Assembly (NCBI RefSeq): GCF_009720145.1
Contig: NZ_CP046252.1
Location: forward strand, 1,612,001 to 1,676,000
Direction of reading: 5' to 3'
DNA length: 64,000 bases
Source of the DNA: Sphingobium sp. CAP-1
GTDB lineage: Bacteria > Pseudomonadota > Alphaproteobacteria > Sphingomonadales > Sphingomonadaceae
Under the pieces are notes generated by a model, which had not been told where the DNA came from, ran no database searches, and saw nothing but the letters and a program-made list of their open reading frames with translations. Positions 8,716-19,236 of this stretch are shown here, one piece after another (the stretch's first letter is position 1; the number at the start of each line of letters is the position of its first letter). The position numbers were made by a program, and so were the translations under genes.

Positions 8716-9369
8716 TTACAGAATCGTCTGGCCGGTCTTGGCCCAGTCGGCGGCGAAGCCTTCCAGCCCCTTGTCGGTCAGCACATGCCTGGACAGCATC
8801 TTGATGACGGAGGGAGGCGCGGTCATCACGTCGGCGCCGATGCGCGCGCTTTCCAGCACATGGATGGGGTGGCGGACGCTGGCGACCAGGATTTCGGTGT
8901 CGAAGCCATAATTGTCGTAGATCAGGCGGATGTCGCCGATCAGCGCCATGCCATCGAAGCTGTTATCGTCATGGCGGCCGACGAAGGGCGAGATGAAGGA
9001 CGCGCCAGCCTTGGCCGCGAGCAGCGCCTGATTGGCCGAGAAGCAGAGGGTGACGTTGACCAGCGCGCCATCGTCGGTCAGCGCCTTGCAGGTCTTGAGC
9101 CCGTCGATCGTCAGCGGCACCTTGATGCAGACATTGTCGGCGATCTTCCGCAGGACGGCGGCTTCCTTCATCATCGTTTCATGGTCGAGCGCGACCACTT
9201 CGGCGGACACCGGGCCATCGACGATGCCGCAGATTTCCTCGACCACTTCCAGGAACTTGCGGCCCGACTTGTGGATCAGCGAAGGGTTGGTGGTGACGCC
9301 GTCCAGCAGGCCGGTGGCGGCCAGTTCGCGGATTTCGGCGGTGTCGGCGGTGTCGACGAAGAATTTCAT
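8716..9369 (-). CDS. tal: transaldolase, short TalC/FSA-type
   Basis: Transfers a dihydroxyacetone unit between sugar phosphates in the non-oxidative pentose phosphate pathway. The 217-residue length and the pattern MKFFVDTADTAEIREL, GVTTNPSLI, NVCIKVPLT, LCFSANQALLAAKAGA, SPFVGRHDD identify the short transaldolase branch. The Schiff-base lysine is residue 83 in CIKVPLT. Some members are fructose-6-phosphate aldolases, and sequence inspection alone does not settle which. The start follows GGAG by eight bases. The gene is alone on this strand. Confidence 0.93.
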   Translation of the reverse strand: MKFFVDTADTAEIRELAATGLLDGVTTNPSLIHKSGRKFLEVVEEICGIVDGPVSAEVVALDHETMMKEAAVLRKIADNVCIKVPLTIDGLKTCKALTDDGALVNVTLCFSANQALLAAKAGASFISPFVGRHDDNSFDGMALIGDIRLIYDNYGFDTEILVASVRHPIHVLESARIGADVMTAPPSVIKMLSRHVLTDKGLEGFAADWAKTGQTIL

Positions 9370-9608
9370 GGGGGCACTCCAGCGGGATGATTCGGATGGC
9401 CCCCTATAGGCCAGCCACCCGCTATACTTCTATCCCGCTCTGCGGGGCAGGAAAGGCGCCGGCAACCGGCATGATGCCCCGGCGTGCCCTTCACCCCGCC
9501 ATAGGGCCGCCGCCGCCTGTCGCTGGCAATGCCGGGCGACGACGCGCGGACGACTGGCCGGGACGACGGTCAGCCGATATAGGCCGATCACCCTACGAAG
9601 GACCGACG

Positions 9609-10271
9609 ATGCACCGCTTTGCGCCGCTGCGCCCCTATGCCATCATGCTGCTGACGATGGTGACGCCCGCCACCGCCATGGCGACCGACAGTGAAAGCCA
9701 GGCCTGGCTGACCGAACAGGTCAGCATCCGCATCGACGAGGCCAATATTCTGACGGTGGATTCCAGCCAGCGCCTTCGGTCCGATGGCAAGAGCGGTGGC
9801 GAGCAGTTCCTCGCCCGCATCGGGCTGGACCACGCCATCGCCCCCCATTTGCAACTGGGCGGCGGCATGGCCTATCTGACGAGTGAGGTCGATCAGGAAT
9901 TGCGCCTGTATCAGCAGGCCATCGTCACCAGCGGCGTCTGGCTGAGCCGCACCCGGCTGGAGCAGCGATTCTTCAGCACCGCCGACGATCCGAGCTGGCG
10001 ACTGCGCCAGCGGATGCAGGCCAATGTGCCCGTCGACGGCAGGAAGCAATGGACGATCGTCGCCGCGACCGAATTTTTCTTCCACCTCAACCGCGTGCGG
10101 CCGAGCGACAAGAGCGGGCTGGCCATGATGCGCAACCAGATCGGCCTGCGCCATCCGATCGCGAAGGCGCTGGACGCGCAATTGCTCTATATGCGGCAGC
10201 AGAATTTCCGCGACGGGCGGCCCGATATCGTGTCGCACATCCCCTGGCTGACGCTAAGCTGGCGGCTCTGA
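9609..10271 (+). CDS. DUF2490-type outer-membrane beta-barrel protein
   Basis: A 220-residue protein with an N-terminal signal peptide ending near MVTPATAMA. It has alternating amphipathic strands and ends in Leu-Ser-Trp-Arg-Leu, consistent with a small outer-membrane barrel. Recognisable pieces of the family are TEQVSIRIDEANILTVDSSQ, LARIGLDHAIAPHLQLGGG and LEQRFF. The function of the family is unknown. The reading frame is open for 220 bases upstream, but the ATG at 9609 begins the signal peptide and follows GAAGGA. Confidence 0.8.
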   Translation: MHRFAPLRPYAIMLLTMVTPATAMATDSESQAWLTEQVSIRIDEANILTVDSSQRLRSDGKSGGEQFLARIGLDHAIAPHLQLGGGMAYLTSEVDQELRLYQQAIVTSGVWLSRTRLEQRFFSTADDPSWRLRQRMQANVPVDGRKQWTIVAATEFFFHLNRVRPSDKSGLAMMRNQIGLRHPIAKALDAQLLYMRQQNFRDGRPDIVSHIPWLTLSWRL

Positions 10272-10310
10272 CGATTTGCCTGTTGCGCGCGGCGCGCTAA
10301 GGACAGGTCC

Positions 10311-12482
10311 ATGTCCTCCCGCGCCCGTGTCCTGATCCTGAACGCCGCCCTTGGTCCGCTCGACTATCGCGTGCCGCACGGCATGAGCGTGAAGCCCGGC
10401 AGCATCGTCGTCGCGCCGCTGGGACCGCGCCAGTTGATCGGCGTGGTGTGGGAGGAGGAGAGTTTCCCCGACATCGAGACGGTCGGCGACAATCGCCTGC
10501 GCAACCTGATCGAGCTGGTGGACGCCCCGCCCTTGCCGGCGGCGCTGCGCCGGCTGATCGAATGGACGGCGGATTATTATCTCAGCCCGCCGGCCGCCGT
10601 GCTGCGCATGGCGCTGGCGTCGATGGCCGCGCTGGAGGGCGCGCGGACGGTGATCGAATATAAGCGCACCGGCGCGATACCCGACCGGATGACCGAGCAG
10701 CGCGCGCAGGCGCTGGAACGGATCGGCGAGCGACAAGGGCTGATCCGCGAACTGGCGATGATCGGCGGGGTCAGCGACGCGGTGATCCGTGGCCTCATCA
10801 AGCAGGATATTTTCGAGGCGGTGGAGGTGAGCGTCGACACCCCCTTCCCCATGCCCGACCCCGGCCATGCCCAGCCGATATTGTCGGACGCGCAGCAGGC
10901 CGCCGCGACAACCATGGCGGACGCGGTGCGGGCGCATGCGTTCGCGCCCTTCCTGCTGGATGGCGTGACGGGCTCCGGCAAGACCGAGGTCTATTTCGAG
11001 GCGATCGCGGCGGCGATCCGGGCGGACCGGCAGACATTGGTGCTGCTGCCCGAAATCGCGCTGACCGAGCCGTTTCTGGAACGGTTCGAGAAAAGGTTCG
11101 GGACGGTGCCGGTCAACTGGCATAGCGGGCTGCGCCAGAGCGAGCGGCGGCGGGCGTGGCGGGCGATCGCTTCGGGTCAGGCGCAGGTCGTCGTGGGCGC
11201 GCGGTCGGCCTTGTTCCTGCCCTATCCCAATCTGGGCCTGATCGTCGTGGACGAAGCGCATGAGGCCAGCTTCAAGCAGGAGGACGGCGTCCATTATCAT
11301 GCCCGCGACGTGGCGGTGATGCGCGGCCTCATAGAGAAATTCCCGGTCATCCTGGCGTCCGCCACCCCGGCGATCGAGACGCGGCATCAGGTGGAACTGG
11401 GCCGCTATGCCGAAATCAAGCTGCCGTCGCGCTTTGGCGGGGCGGAGATGCCGGGGATCGAGGGCGTCAACCTGCTGACCGATCCGCCCGAACGCGGCCG
11501 CTGGATCGCCCCGCCTTTGGTAAGCGCGATCGACGCGGTGATGGCGAAGGGGGAGCAGAGCCTGTTGTTCCTCAACCGGCGCGGCTATGCGCCGCTGACC
11601 CTGTGCCGCCATTGCGGCTATCGCTTCCAATGCCCCAATTGCACCGCCTGGATGGTCGAGCATCGGCTGACCCATCGACTGGCCTGCCACCATTGCGGCC
11701 ATGTCATCCCCGCGCCGCGCCGCTGCCCGGAGTGCAAGGAAGAAGATTCGCTGGTCGCCTGCGGCCCCGGCGTCGAGCGGATCGCGGACGAGGTGAAGGC
11801 GCTGTGGCCGCAGGCGCGGATCGCCATCGCCACGTCGGACACGCTCCATTCGCCGGCGCGGGCGGCCGAATTCGTGAAGTCGGTGGAGGCCGGCGACATC
11901 GACATCATCGTCGGCACCCAGCTCGTCACCAAAGGCTATCATTTCCCCAATCTGACGCTGGTGGGGGTGATCGACGCCGATCTGGGGCTGGAGGGGGGCG
12001 ACCTGCGTGCGGCGGAGCGGACCTTCCAGCAGATCGTGCAGGTGGCCGGGCGCGCGGGGCGCGGGGAGAAGCCGGGCAAGGTCTATATCCAGACGCGAAT
12101 GCCCGGCAGCGAGGTTATCCAGTCGCTGATCGAGGGCGACAGCGAGCGATTCTATGCGGTCGAGACGGAGAACAGGCGACGCGCCAACGCCCCGCCCTTC
12201 GGCCGCTTCGCCGCGATCATCATATCGAGCGAGGATGCGGACGAAGCAGCGCAGACCGCGCGGCTGATCGGCAAGTCCGCGCCGCTGATCGAGGGGATGC
12301 GCGTCTATGGCCCCGCGCCCGCGCCGCTCTCCGTGTTGCGCGGGCGGCACCGGCACCGGCTGCTGATCCATGCGACGCGGCAGGTGGATGTGCAGGCGGC
12401 GATCCGCGAATGGCTGGGCAATCTGGCGTGGAAATCGGGAACAAGGGTGGCGGTGGACGTTGATCCCTACAGCTTCATGTGA
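10311..12482 (+). CDS. priA: primosomal replication protein N' (PriA helicase)
   Basis: Restarts stalled replication forks by recognising branched DNA, unwinding it and loading the replicative helicase. The 723-residue protein has the family order: an N-terminal DNA-binding region, Walker A GVTGSGKT at 218-225, a DEAH box (VVDEAHEASFK) near residue 313, and a cysteine-rich zinc-binding insert from about residue 430 (CRHCGYRFQCPNC, CHHCGH, CPEC). Helicase motifs follow, around GTQLVTKGYHFPN and QVAGRAGRGEKPG. The gene overlaps the next small reading frame by one to four bases. Confidence 0.97.
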   Translation: MSSRARVLILNAALGPLDYRVPHGMSVKPGSIVVAPLGPRQLIGVVWEEESFPDIETVGDNRLRNLIELVDAPPLPAALRRLIEWTADYYLSPPAAVLRMALASMAALEGARTVIEYKRTGAIPDRMTEQRAQALERIGERQGLIRELAMIGGVSDAVIRGLIKQDIFEAVEVSVDTPFPMPDPGHAQPILSDAQQAAATTMADAVRAHAFAPFLLDGVTGSGKTEVYFEAIAAAIRADRQTLVLLPEIALTEPFLERFEKRFGTVPVNWHSGLRQSERRRAWRAIASGQAQVVVGARSALFLPYPNLGLIVVDEAHEASFKQEDGVHYHARDVAVMRGLIEKFPVILASATPAIETRHQVELGRYAEIKLPSRFGGAEMPGIEGVNLLTDPPERGRWIAPPLVSAIDAVMAKGEQSLLFLNRRGYAPLTLCRHCGYRFQCPNCTAWMVEHRLTHRLACHHCGHVIPAPRRCPECKEEDSLVACGPGVERIADEVKALWPQARIAIATSDTLHSPARAAEFVKSVEAGDIDIIVGTQLVTKGYHFPNLTLVGVIDADLGLEGGDLRAAERTFQQIVQVAGRAGRGEKPGKVYIQTRMPGSEVIQSLIEGDSERFYAVETENRRRANAPPFGRFAAIIISSEDADEAAQTARLIGKSAPLIEGMRVYGPAPAPLSVLRGRHRHRLLIHATRQVDVQAAIREWLGNLAWKSGTRVAVDVDPYSFM

Positions 12483-12697
12483 TGGAGACGCCCCTTGCCA
12501 GCCCCTGCCGCAATCTCTGCGCGCTCGACCGGGAGCGGAAGCATTGCACCGGCTGCGGCCGGACGATCGAGGAGATCGTGCATTGGCGGAGCATGGGGGA
12601 TGCGGCGCGGGCGGCGGTCATGATCCGGGTGCGGGACTTCCAGCCTTTGCCGCGCCCTTCTCCTTTTCCGCCGCCTGGGCGTCGAACCCCGCCTTGA
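12482..12697 (+). CDS. DUF1289 family cysteine-rich small protein
   Basis: A 71-residue protein with four cysteines arranged CRNLC and HCTGC (SPCRNLCALDRERKHCTGCG), then RTIEEIVHWRSM. This is the pattern of the DUF1289 family, which may bind a metal or FeS cluster but has no established role. Its ATG overlaps the priA stop, and a GTG three bases earlier is also possible, so it is translationally coupled to priA. The last 80 bases overlap the 3' end of the convergent metalloprotease gene. The proline-rich tail is low-complexity. Confidence 0.78.
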   Translation: METPLASPCRNLCALDRERKHCTGCGRTIEEIVHWRSMGDAARAAVMIRVRDFQPLPRPSPFPPPGRRTPP

Positions 12698-14144
12698 GCC
12701 GCAGCGCATTGTCGCGCATTTCCGAACCATGCGGGGAATAGGCGATCGGATCGAGCAGGATCGACGCCGCCTTGTAATCGCCCTTGATCGCCATGGCATG
12801 GGCGAAGTTGAAACGATATTCGGGGCTTTGCGGCAGCAGGGTGAAAGCCTTGTAAAGCCCGTCATAGCCCAGATCGGGCATCTTGCCGCCGCGCATCGCA
12901 TGATAGCGGTAGAACAGCGCCAGCGGCACCGGATCTTCGGTGTCGGCGCGGTTGGCCCGCACGATCGATGTCAGCGCCGCCTTCCAGTCCTCCGCCTTGT
13001 CGCTGTCATGCGCCTTTTCCAGCAGCGCCTGCGCCCGCACCGCATAGGCGCGGGAGGATGCGGGGTCGATCGCGACCGCGCGGTCGGCGTCCGCCAGCGC
13101 GGCGTCCTTCTGTTCGGCGGCCCATTCGGCTTCCGCCAGCAGCGCCAGCGCATAGGCGCTGCCGGGATATCTGGCGGCGGTCGTGCGGATGGCGGTGACG
13201 ATGCCGGGCAGATCCTCTGTCCGGGGATGGTTGATGAGGCGCAGTTCATCCTCGATCAGATCGCCCTGCGCCGGATCGAGCAGGGAAACGGTGATCGCAT
13301 CGATCTTCATTTCCTTGGGCGTCAGGACGGCTATGTAATGGCGCTGACGCATATAGGCCTTGAGATCCTTTTCGAGACCATCAAGACCACCGTCAAAATA
13401 GCTGGGTGGATGTATATCCGGTACACCCGCGGCAAGGTCGGTCAGATAGCGCTTAATTTCGGCCTGCCGGCTCGATTTATGCTGGCGATAATAATGGGTC
13501 AGCAGCCAGGCTGTCCCATAATAGCGATCTCCATCCCGCGCACCGAGACCTTCCGTGTCGCGCGCAAAAAGCTGCTTGAGCGGGTAAGGCTGCCCCAACA
13601 CCAGTCCCGGCACGCGTGCGATCGGAATATGACCAAATTCGATCGACCCGTTTTTGGGGAATTTCACGACCGAGAAAAATTCCGCGAACCCCTCCACATA
13701 CCAGGCGGGATAGGCGGCCGGGAAATGATGCAGCATGAAATGATGGGTATATTCGTGGAAGAGGATTTCCTCCGCGCCGAAATCGAACTGGCTGTCCTTC
13801 CCCTCCCGCGACAGCACGGCAAAGGCCGTCCGGTCCGACGTGGTGTAGAAGCCGCCAATATTGGGATTGCGGGCCAGCGCCTTCACCTTGCCATCGTTCG
13901 ACAGCAGGTAGACCTTGACCGGGCTGCCCTGCTCCGGGTCGGTAATGCCCGTCACGGTGCGCAACAGAAAGTCGAACTTCTCCAGTCGCTCGGCAAAGCC
14001 GCGCAGCTTTTCGTCCTTGCCCTCGCTATAGACGATGAAATGCCGGCTCCGGGCCTGGAACCAGGCCGCGTGCGCCGTGCCCATGGCGAGCGTGGCCACC
14101 GCCAGACCAGCCAGCATCTTCCCCCAGAATCGCGCGCGTCGCAT
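12618..14144 (-). CDS. secreted HExxH zinc metalloprotease-like protein with TPR repeats
   Basis: A 508-residue exported protein. The signal peptide ends near AHA at residue 26. A gluzincin-like active site follows: HEYTHH at 130-135 and, 17 residues later, WYVEGFAEFF with Glu151 and Glu155 as candidates for the third zinc ligand. The C-terminal half (about 330-480) contains TPR-like helices (ALALLAEAEWAAEQKDAAL, DADRAVAIDPASSRAYAVRAQ). The likely role is periplasmic or surface proteolysis with a protein-interaction tail; the substrate is unknown. Its 3' end overlaps the DUF1289 gene on the other strand. Confidence 0.78.
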   Translation of the reverse strand: MRRARFWGKMLAGLAVATLAMGTAHAAWFQARSRHFIVYSEGKDEKLRGFAERLEKFDFLLRTVTGITDPEQGSPVKVYLLSNDGKVKALARNPNIGGFYTTSDRTAFAVLSREGKDSQFDFGAEEILFHEYTHHFMLHHFPAAYPAWYVEGFAEFFSVVKFPKNGSIEFGHIPIARVPGLVLGQPYPLKQLFARDTEGLGARDGDRYYGTAWLLTHYYRQHKSSRQAEIKRYLTDLAAGVPDIHPPSYFDGGLDGLEKDLKAYMRQRHYIAVLTPKEMKIDAITVSLLDPAQGDLIEDELRLINHPRTEDLPGIVTAIRTTAARYPGSAYALALLAEAEWAAEQKDAALADADRAVAIDPASSRAYAVRAQALLEKAHDSDKAEDWKAALTSIVRANRADTEDPVPLALFYRYHAMRGGKMPDLGYDGLYKAFTLLPQSPEYRFNFAHAMAIKGDYKAASILLDPIAYSPHGSEMRDNALRLKAGFDAQAAEKEKGAAKAGSPAPGS

Positions 14145-14222
14145 GTCACCCCCTGAAACCCCAACCCGTTGTGGCCGAGGAGAGAGAGGAAGAAAAGGTG
14201 CAATCTTCCCGTTACTTGGGCT

Positions 14223-15278
14223 TCATTTGCGGGCTTCTCTGGCGAGTAGCGCGCTTTTCTTCTCCGTCCCCCAGGCATAGCCGCCGATGCCGCCATCGCC
14301 GCGCACCACCCGGTGGCAGGGGATGAGAATGGCGAGATTATTGCCGCCGCAGGCCGTGCCCGCCGCCCGCACCGCGTGCGGGCGGTCGATCGCGGCGGCA
14401 ATCTCGCCATAGCTGCGCGTCTCGCCCGGCGGGATGGCGCGCAGCGCGGCCCAGACCGCCTGCTGGAACGCCGTTCCCTGCACGTCGGTCGGCAGGTCCG
14501 CGCCCGACGCGGGATCATCGACCAGCGCCGCCACCCGCGCCGCCATGGCGTCCAGCGCCGAATCGGCGGGCTGAAGATCGGCATGGGGAAAACGCGCGCG
14601 CAGATCCGCCTCCCCTTCGCCAAAGCTGATGCGACACAGCCCCTTGCCCGTGGCGGCCACCAGCATCGGACCAAGGTTGCTGTCCACCGTGCGCCAGCGA
14701 ATCGTGACGCCGCGCCCGCCATCCTTCCAGGCGCTCGGTGTCATGCCCAGATGCTGCCCGGCATCGGCATAGGCGCGGCTGGGCGCATTATAACCCGCTT
14801 CATAGATCGCCGCCGTCACGCTGCCCGGCTGCGCCAGCGCATCCTTGAGCCGCGCGGCCCGCAGGCCGCGCGCGAAGGCGGCCGGGGTCAGGCCCGTCTC
14901 GCGCTTGAACAGGCGATGAAAATGGTGCGGGGCATAGCCAACATGATCGGCGATCGCCTCCAGCCGGGGCGTTTCCTCCGCCGCTTCGATCAGGGTGATG
15001 GCCCTTTCCACCGCCAGCCGGTCGCGCCCGATCTCGTCCGGGCGACAGCGCAGGCAGGCGCGGAAACCCGCCGCCCGCGCCGCCGCCGGATCGGGCAGGA
15101 AGGCCATATTTTCGCGCCGGGGATGGCGCGCGGCGCAACTGGGCTTGCAATAGATGCCGGTGGTGGCGACGCAGCCGACGAAGCGCCCGTCCATCGCCCG
15201 GTCGCGGCGCAGAAAGGCGTCCCAGCAGGCGTCGGGACCGGGCATGGCGGGAGGCGAAAGGCGAGTCATCTGGTTCAT
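14223..15278 (-). CDS. ada: bifunctional DNA repair methyltransferase and transcriptional regulator Ada
   Basis: Repairs alkylated DNA by suicide methyl transfer and, once methylated, activates the adaptive response. The 351-residue protein has all three modules. The N-terminal zinc site has Cys44, Cys48, Cys75 and Cys78 (TGIYCKPSC, ACLRC) with Cys44 as methylphosphotriester acceptor. An AraC helix-turn-helix covers about 90-180. The C-terminal O6-alkylguanine domain has Cys321 in IPCHRVV. The open frame extends 33 codons upstream with unrelated residues, so I start at the ATG at 15278. Autoregulation is expected, but I did not identify an Ada box. Confidence 0.94.
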   Translation of the reverse strand: MNQMTRLSPPAMPGPDACWDAFLRRDRAMDGRFVGCVATTGIYCKPSCAARHPRRENMAFLPDPAAARAAGFRACLRCRPDEIGRDRLAVERAITLIEAAEETPRLEAIADHVGYAPHHFHRLFKRETGLTPAAFARGLRAARLKDALAQPGSVTAAIYEAGYNAPSRAYADAGQHLGMTPSAWKDGGRGVTIRWRTVDSNLGPMLVAATGKGLCRISFGEGEADLRARFPHADLQPADSALDAMAARVAALVDDPASGADLPTDVQGTAFQQAVWAALRAIPPGETRSYGEIAAAIDRPHAVRAAGTACGGNNLAILIPCHRVVRGDGGIGGYAWGTEKKSALLAREARK

Positions 15279-15391
15279 GCTTATGCTGTAGCTGTCGCGC
15301 CGGCGCCATGCTTCCCGCGTCTTGCGGCCAAAGCGCCGCCAGCATTTTTCCCTATTGCACCACGCCCGGCATCGCATAGTTATGCGCCACG

Positions 15392-16939
15392 ATGGTCGCC
15401 CTTCTCCGCTGCTTCACCCTTATCCTCGCCCTGATCGCGCCGGGCATCGCCCATGCCGAACAGCAGGACATCGCCGCCGCCGCGCGCGGGGTGGTGCGCG
15501 TCGCGCTGGTCGCGACCGACGGGTCGGACGCCTATTTCGTCGGCCATGGCAGCGGCTTCGCGGTCGCGCCGGACAAGGTGCTGACCAACGCCCATGTCGT
15601 GGAACTGGCGCGCGAAGAGAAGAATCTGGTCATCGGCGTGATCCCTTCGGAGGGCGCGAAAACCTATGGCGGGCGAATCATCGCCTATTCGCCGGGCAAT
15701 GATCTGGCGCTGATCCAGTTGGAGGAAGGCCGGTTGCCGGTCAGCACCTTCTATGCCGGGGCGGTCACGGACGGGCAGCATGTCACCGCGATCGGCTATC
15801 CCGGCACGGTCGACCGGGCGCAGGGGCTGGGCCTCAAGCAGATGGTCGAGCCGCTGGCGACGGTAAAGACCAGCGGCACCATATCGTCGGGGCGCGCCAG
15901 CCAGAGCTTCGACACGATCCTGCACACCGCCCCGCTCGCGGCGGGCAATAGCGGCGGGCCGCTGGTCGACGATTGCGGCCGGGTGCTGGGGGTCAACAGC
16001 TTCGGGTCGGTGTCGGACGGCAATGACGCCGAGTTCGGTTTCGCCGTATCCTGGCGCGAAGTCGCCTCCTTCCTGCGGCAGGCGGGCGTGCCTTCGCTCC
16101 ATACGATCGTCGGCTGCCGGACGATGGCCGAGGCCGACGCGGCCGAAGCCGCGCTGACCCAGCGTGAGGCGCAGGCGACCGAGCAGAAGGACCGCGCCAG
16201 CGCCGATGCGCGCGATCAGGCGATCGCCAAAGCGCGCGACGATGCGGAGCGCGATGTCATCACCGCGCGCGAAAATGCGATGGCGGGCGCGGCGGTGCTG
16301 CTGGCGCTGGCCGTGCTGGGCCTGGGCGCGGGCGGCCTGTTCTACAGCCAGGGCAAGGAGAAGCAGGCAAGCTGGCTGATCGGCGGCGGCGGCCTGCTGT
16401 TGCTGGCGGCGCTCGGCCTGTTCTTCCTCAAGCCCAGTTTCGCCAGCATCGACGAGCGGGTGAAGCTGCCCGACGACAAGGGCGTGACCAGCAATGGCGC
16501 CTTCGCCTGGACCGGGGACAATGTCTGCAAGGTCGACCTCAACCGCAGCCGGCTGACCGTATCGCAGCCCAACGACATCGGCTTCACCTGGGCGGAAGGC
16601 GGCTGCGTCGACGGCGACAGCCAATATGTGTCGGCCGGCACCCAGTGGCAGCGGCCGACCGTGCCCGACGAACAGAATTTCGTGTCCACCAGCCAGTTCG
16701 ACCCGGCGACCGGCACGCTGCGGGTGCAGCGCTGGCTGCCCGATCTCGACACGATGGACAAGCTGAGGGCGCTGGGGAAGGAAAAGCCGGTTCGTGGATG
16801 CGGCAGCGACTCCGACCTGCTGACACGGATCGCGACGCTCCAGAGCGACATGACAGCGCTGCTTCCGGCCCAGCCCAACGAGCGGATCGTCTATCATTGC
16901 CAAAAGGGTCGGCTTGCTCCGGCCGATCCTGCCGAATAA
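15392..16939 (+). CDS. membrane-anchored trypsin-like serine protease with C-terminal extra domain
   Basis: A 515-residue protein with a signal peptide (cleavage near AHA at residue 22). An S1-type protease domain carries a full triad: His68 in TNAHVV, Asp104 in GNDLALI, Ser187 in GNSGGPL. A charged, probably coiled-coil stretch follows at about 247-295. Two closely spaced membrane helices lie at 298-318 and 328-347, and a further 165-residue domain has a few cysteines. No PDZ domain is visible, unlike DegP. The protease part faces the periplasm, and with two helices the C-terminal domain should be on the same side. The substrate is unknown and it is not in an obvious operon. Confidence 0.8.
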   Translation: MVALLRCFTLILALIAPGIAHAEQQDIAAAARGVVRVALVATDGSDAYFVGHGSGFAVAPDKVLTNAHVVELAREEKNLVIGVIPSEGAKTYGGRIIAYSPGNDLALIQLEEGRLPVSTFYAGAVTDGQHVTAIGYPGTVDRAQGLGLKQMVEPLATVKTSGTISSGRASQSFDTILHTAPLAAGNSGGPLVDDCGRVLGVNSFGSVSDGNDAEFGFAVSWREVASFLRQAGVPSLHTIVGCRTMAEADAAEAALTQREAQATEQKDRASADARDQAIAKARDDAERDVITARENAMAGAAVLLALAVLGLGAGGLFYSQGKEKQASWLIGGGGLLLLAALGLFFLKPSFASIDERVKLPDDKGVTSNGAFAWTGDNVCKVDLNRSRLTVSQPNDIGFTWAEGGCVDGDSQYVSAGTQWQRPTVPDEQNFVSTSQFDPATGTLRVQRWLPDLDTMDKLRALGKEKPVRGCGSDSDLLTRIATLQSDMTALLPAQPNERIVYHCQKGRLAPADPAE

Positions 16940-17008
16940 CCGATTCGCGACGGCGTAAATACTCAGGCAAATGACCGCGATTTCGCACTATTGATGGAAT
17001 CGTGTCAC

Positions 17009-17025
17009 ATGACTTGCATAGTCAT
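17009..17025. promoter_or_regulatory. inverted repeat upstream of the atp operon
   Basis: ATGACT, spacer TGCAT, AGTCAT form a perfect 6-bp inverted repeat in the only gap before the atp genes. It could be an operator or a promoter-associated site. I did not find a convincing -35/-10 pair that fixes the transcription start. Confidence 0.25.
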
Positions 17026-17140
17026 AAGCCCGCTGCTAACCGGCCGGGCAACAGGGGTTCGGGACGGCAACAGACCGCGCCCCCTTTTTGCATGACCGGC
17101 ACATCAAATGCCAGGAAGTCAAACGGAGGACGGTAAGCGC

Positions 17141-17695
17141 GTGGAGACTACCGGCGGTATTCAGGCCAGCCTCAGCGGCCGCTATGCGGTGGCGCTGTTC
17201 GATCTGGCCCGCGACGCACAATCGCTCGACACCGTGGCGAACAGCCTGGCGGCCCTTAAGGCTGCCGTGGCCGAATCGCCCGATTTCAAGGGGCTGATCA
17301 ACAGCCCCGTGTTGAGCCGCGACGCAGCAGGACAGACGATCGCAGCGGTCGCATCCTCCATGGGAATCGACTCCCTGACGACGAAATTTCTGGGCGTGCT
17401 TGCTCAGAACCGTCGCCTGGGCCAGCTTCCGGCGATCATCCGCGCCTATGAGACGCTGCTGTCGAATCACAAGGGCGAGGCCCGCGCCGAAGTGACGAGC
17501 GCCCACCCCCTCACCAAGACCCAGATCAGCGCCCTGGCCAAGAGCCTGAAGGCGCGCGTCGGCCGCGATGTCGCGGTCGAGGCGAAGATCGACCCCGCGA
17601 TCCTGGGCGGGCTGGTCGTCAAGATCGGCAGCCAGATGATCGACAGCTCCATCCGCACCCGTTTGAATACGCTCGCCATGGCGATGAAAGGCTAA
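17141..17695 (+). CDS. atpH: F1 ATP synthase subunit delta
   Basis: Delta joins the F1 catalytic head to the peripheral stalk. The 184-residue protein has the OSCP/delta pattern (SGRYAVALFDLARD, FLGVLAQNRRLGQLPAIIRAYETL, AEVTSAHPLTKTQ, IDPAILGGLVVKIGSQMIDSSI). A frame start at 17108 is possible, but the GTG at 17141 sits ten bases after GGAGGA and gives the family N-terminus ETTGGIQASLSGRYA. It is the first gene of the operon. The F0 genes are not here, as is usual in alphaproteobacteria. Confidence 0.95.
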   Translation: METTGGIQASLSGRYAVALFDLARDAQSLDTVANSLAALKAAVAESPDFKGLINSPVLSRDAAGQTIAAVASSMGIDSLTTKFLGVLAQNRRLGQLPAIIRAYETLLSNHKGEARAEVTSAHPLTKTQISALAKSLKARVGRDVAVEAKIDPAILGGLVVKIGSQMIDSSIRTRLNTLAMAMKG

Positions 17696-17698
17696 GAC

Positions 17699-19228
<1,530 letters not shown>

Positions 19229-19236
19229 AAGGCGCG

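Noticed and set aside
10254..12371. A 705-codon open frame antisense to priA
   Set aside because: It lies fully inside priA on the opposite strand, has the arginine/histidine-rich composition of antisense frames in GC-rich DNA, and shows no domain. priA has all catalytic motifs.
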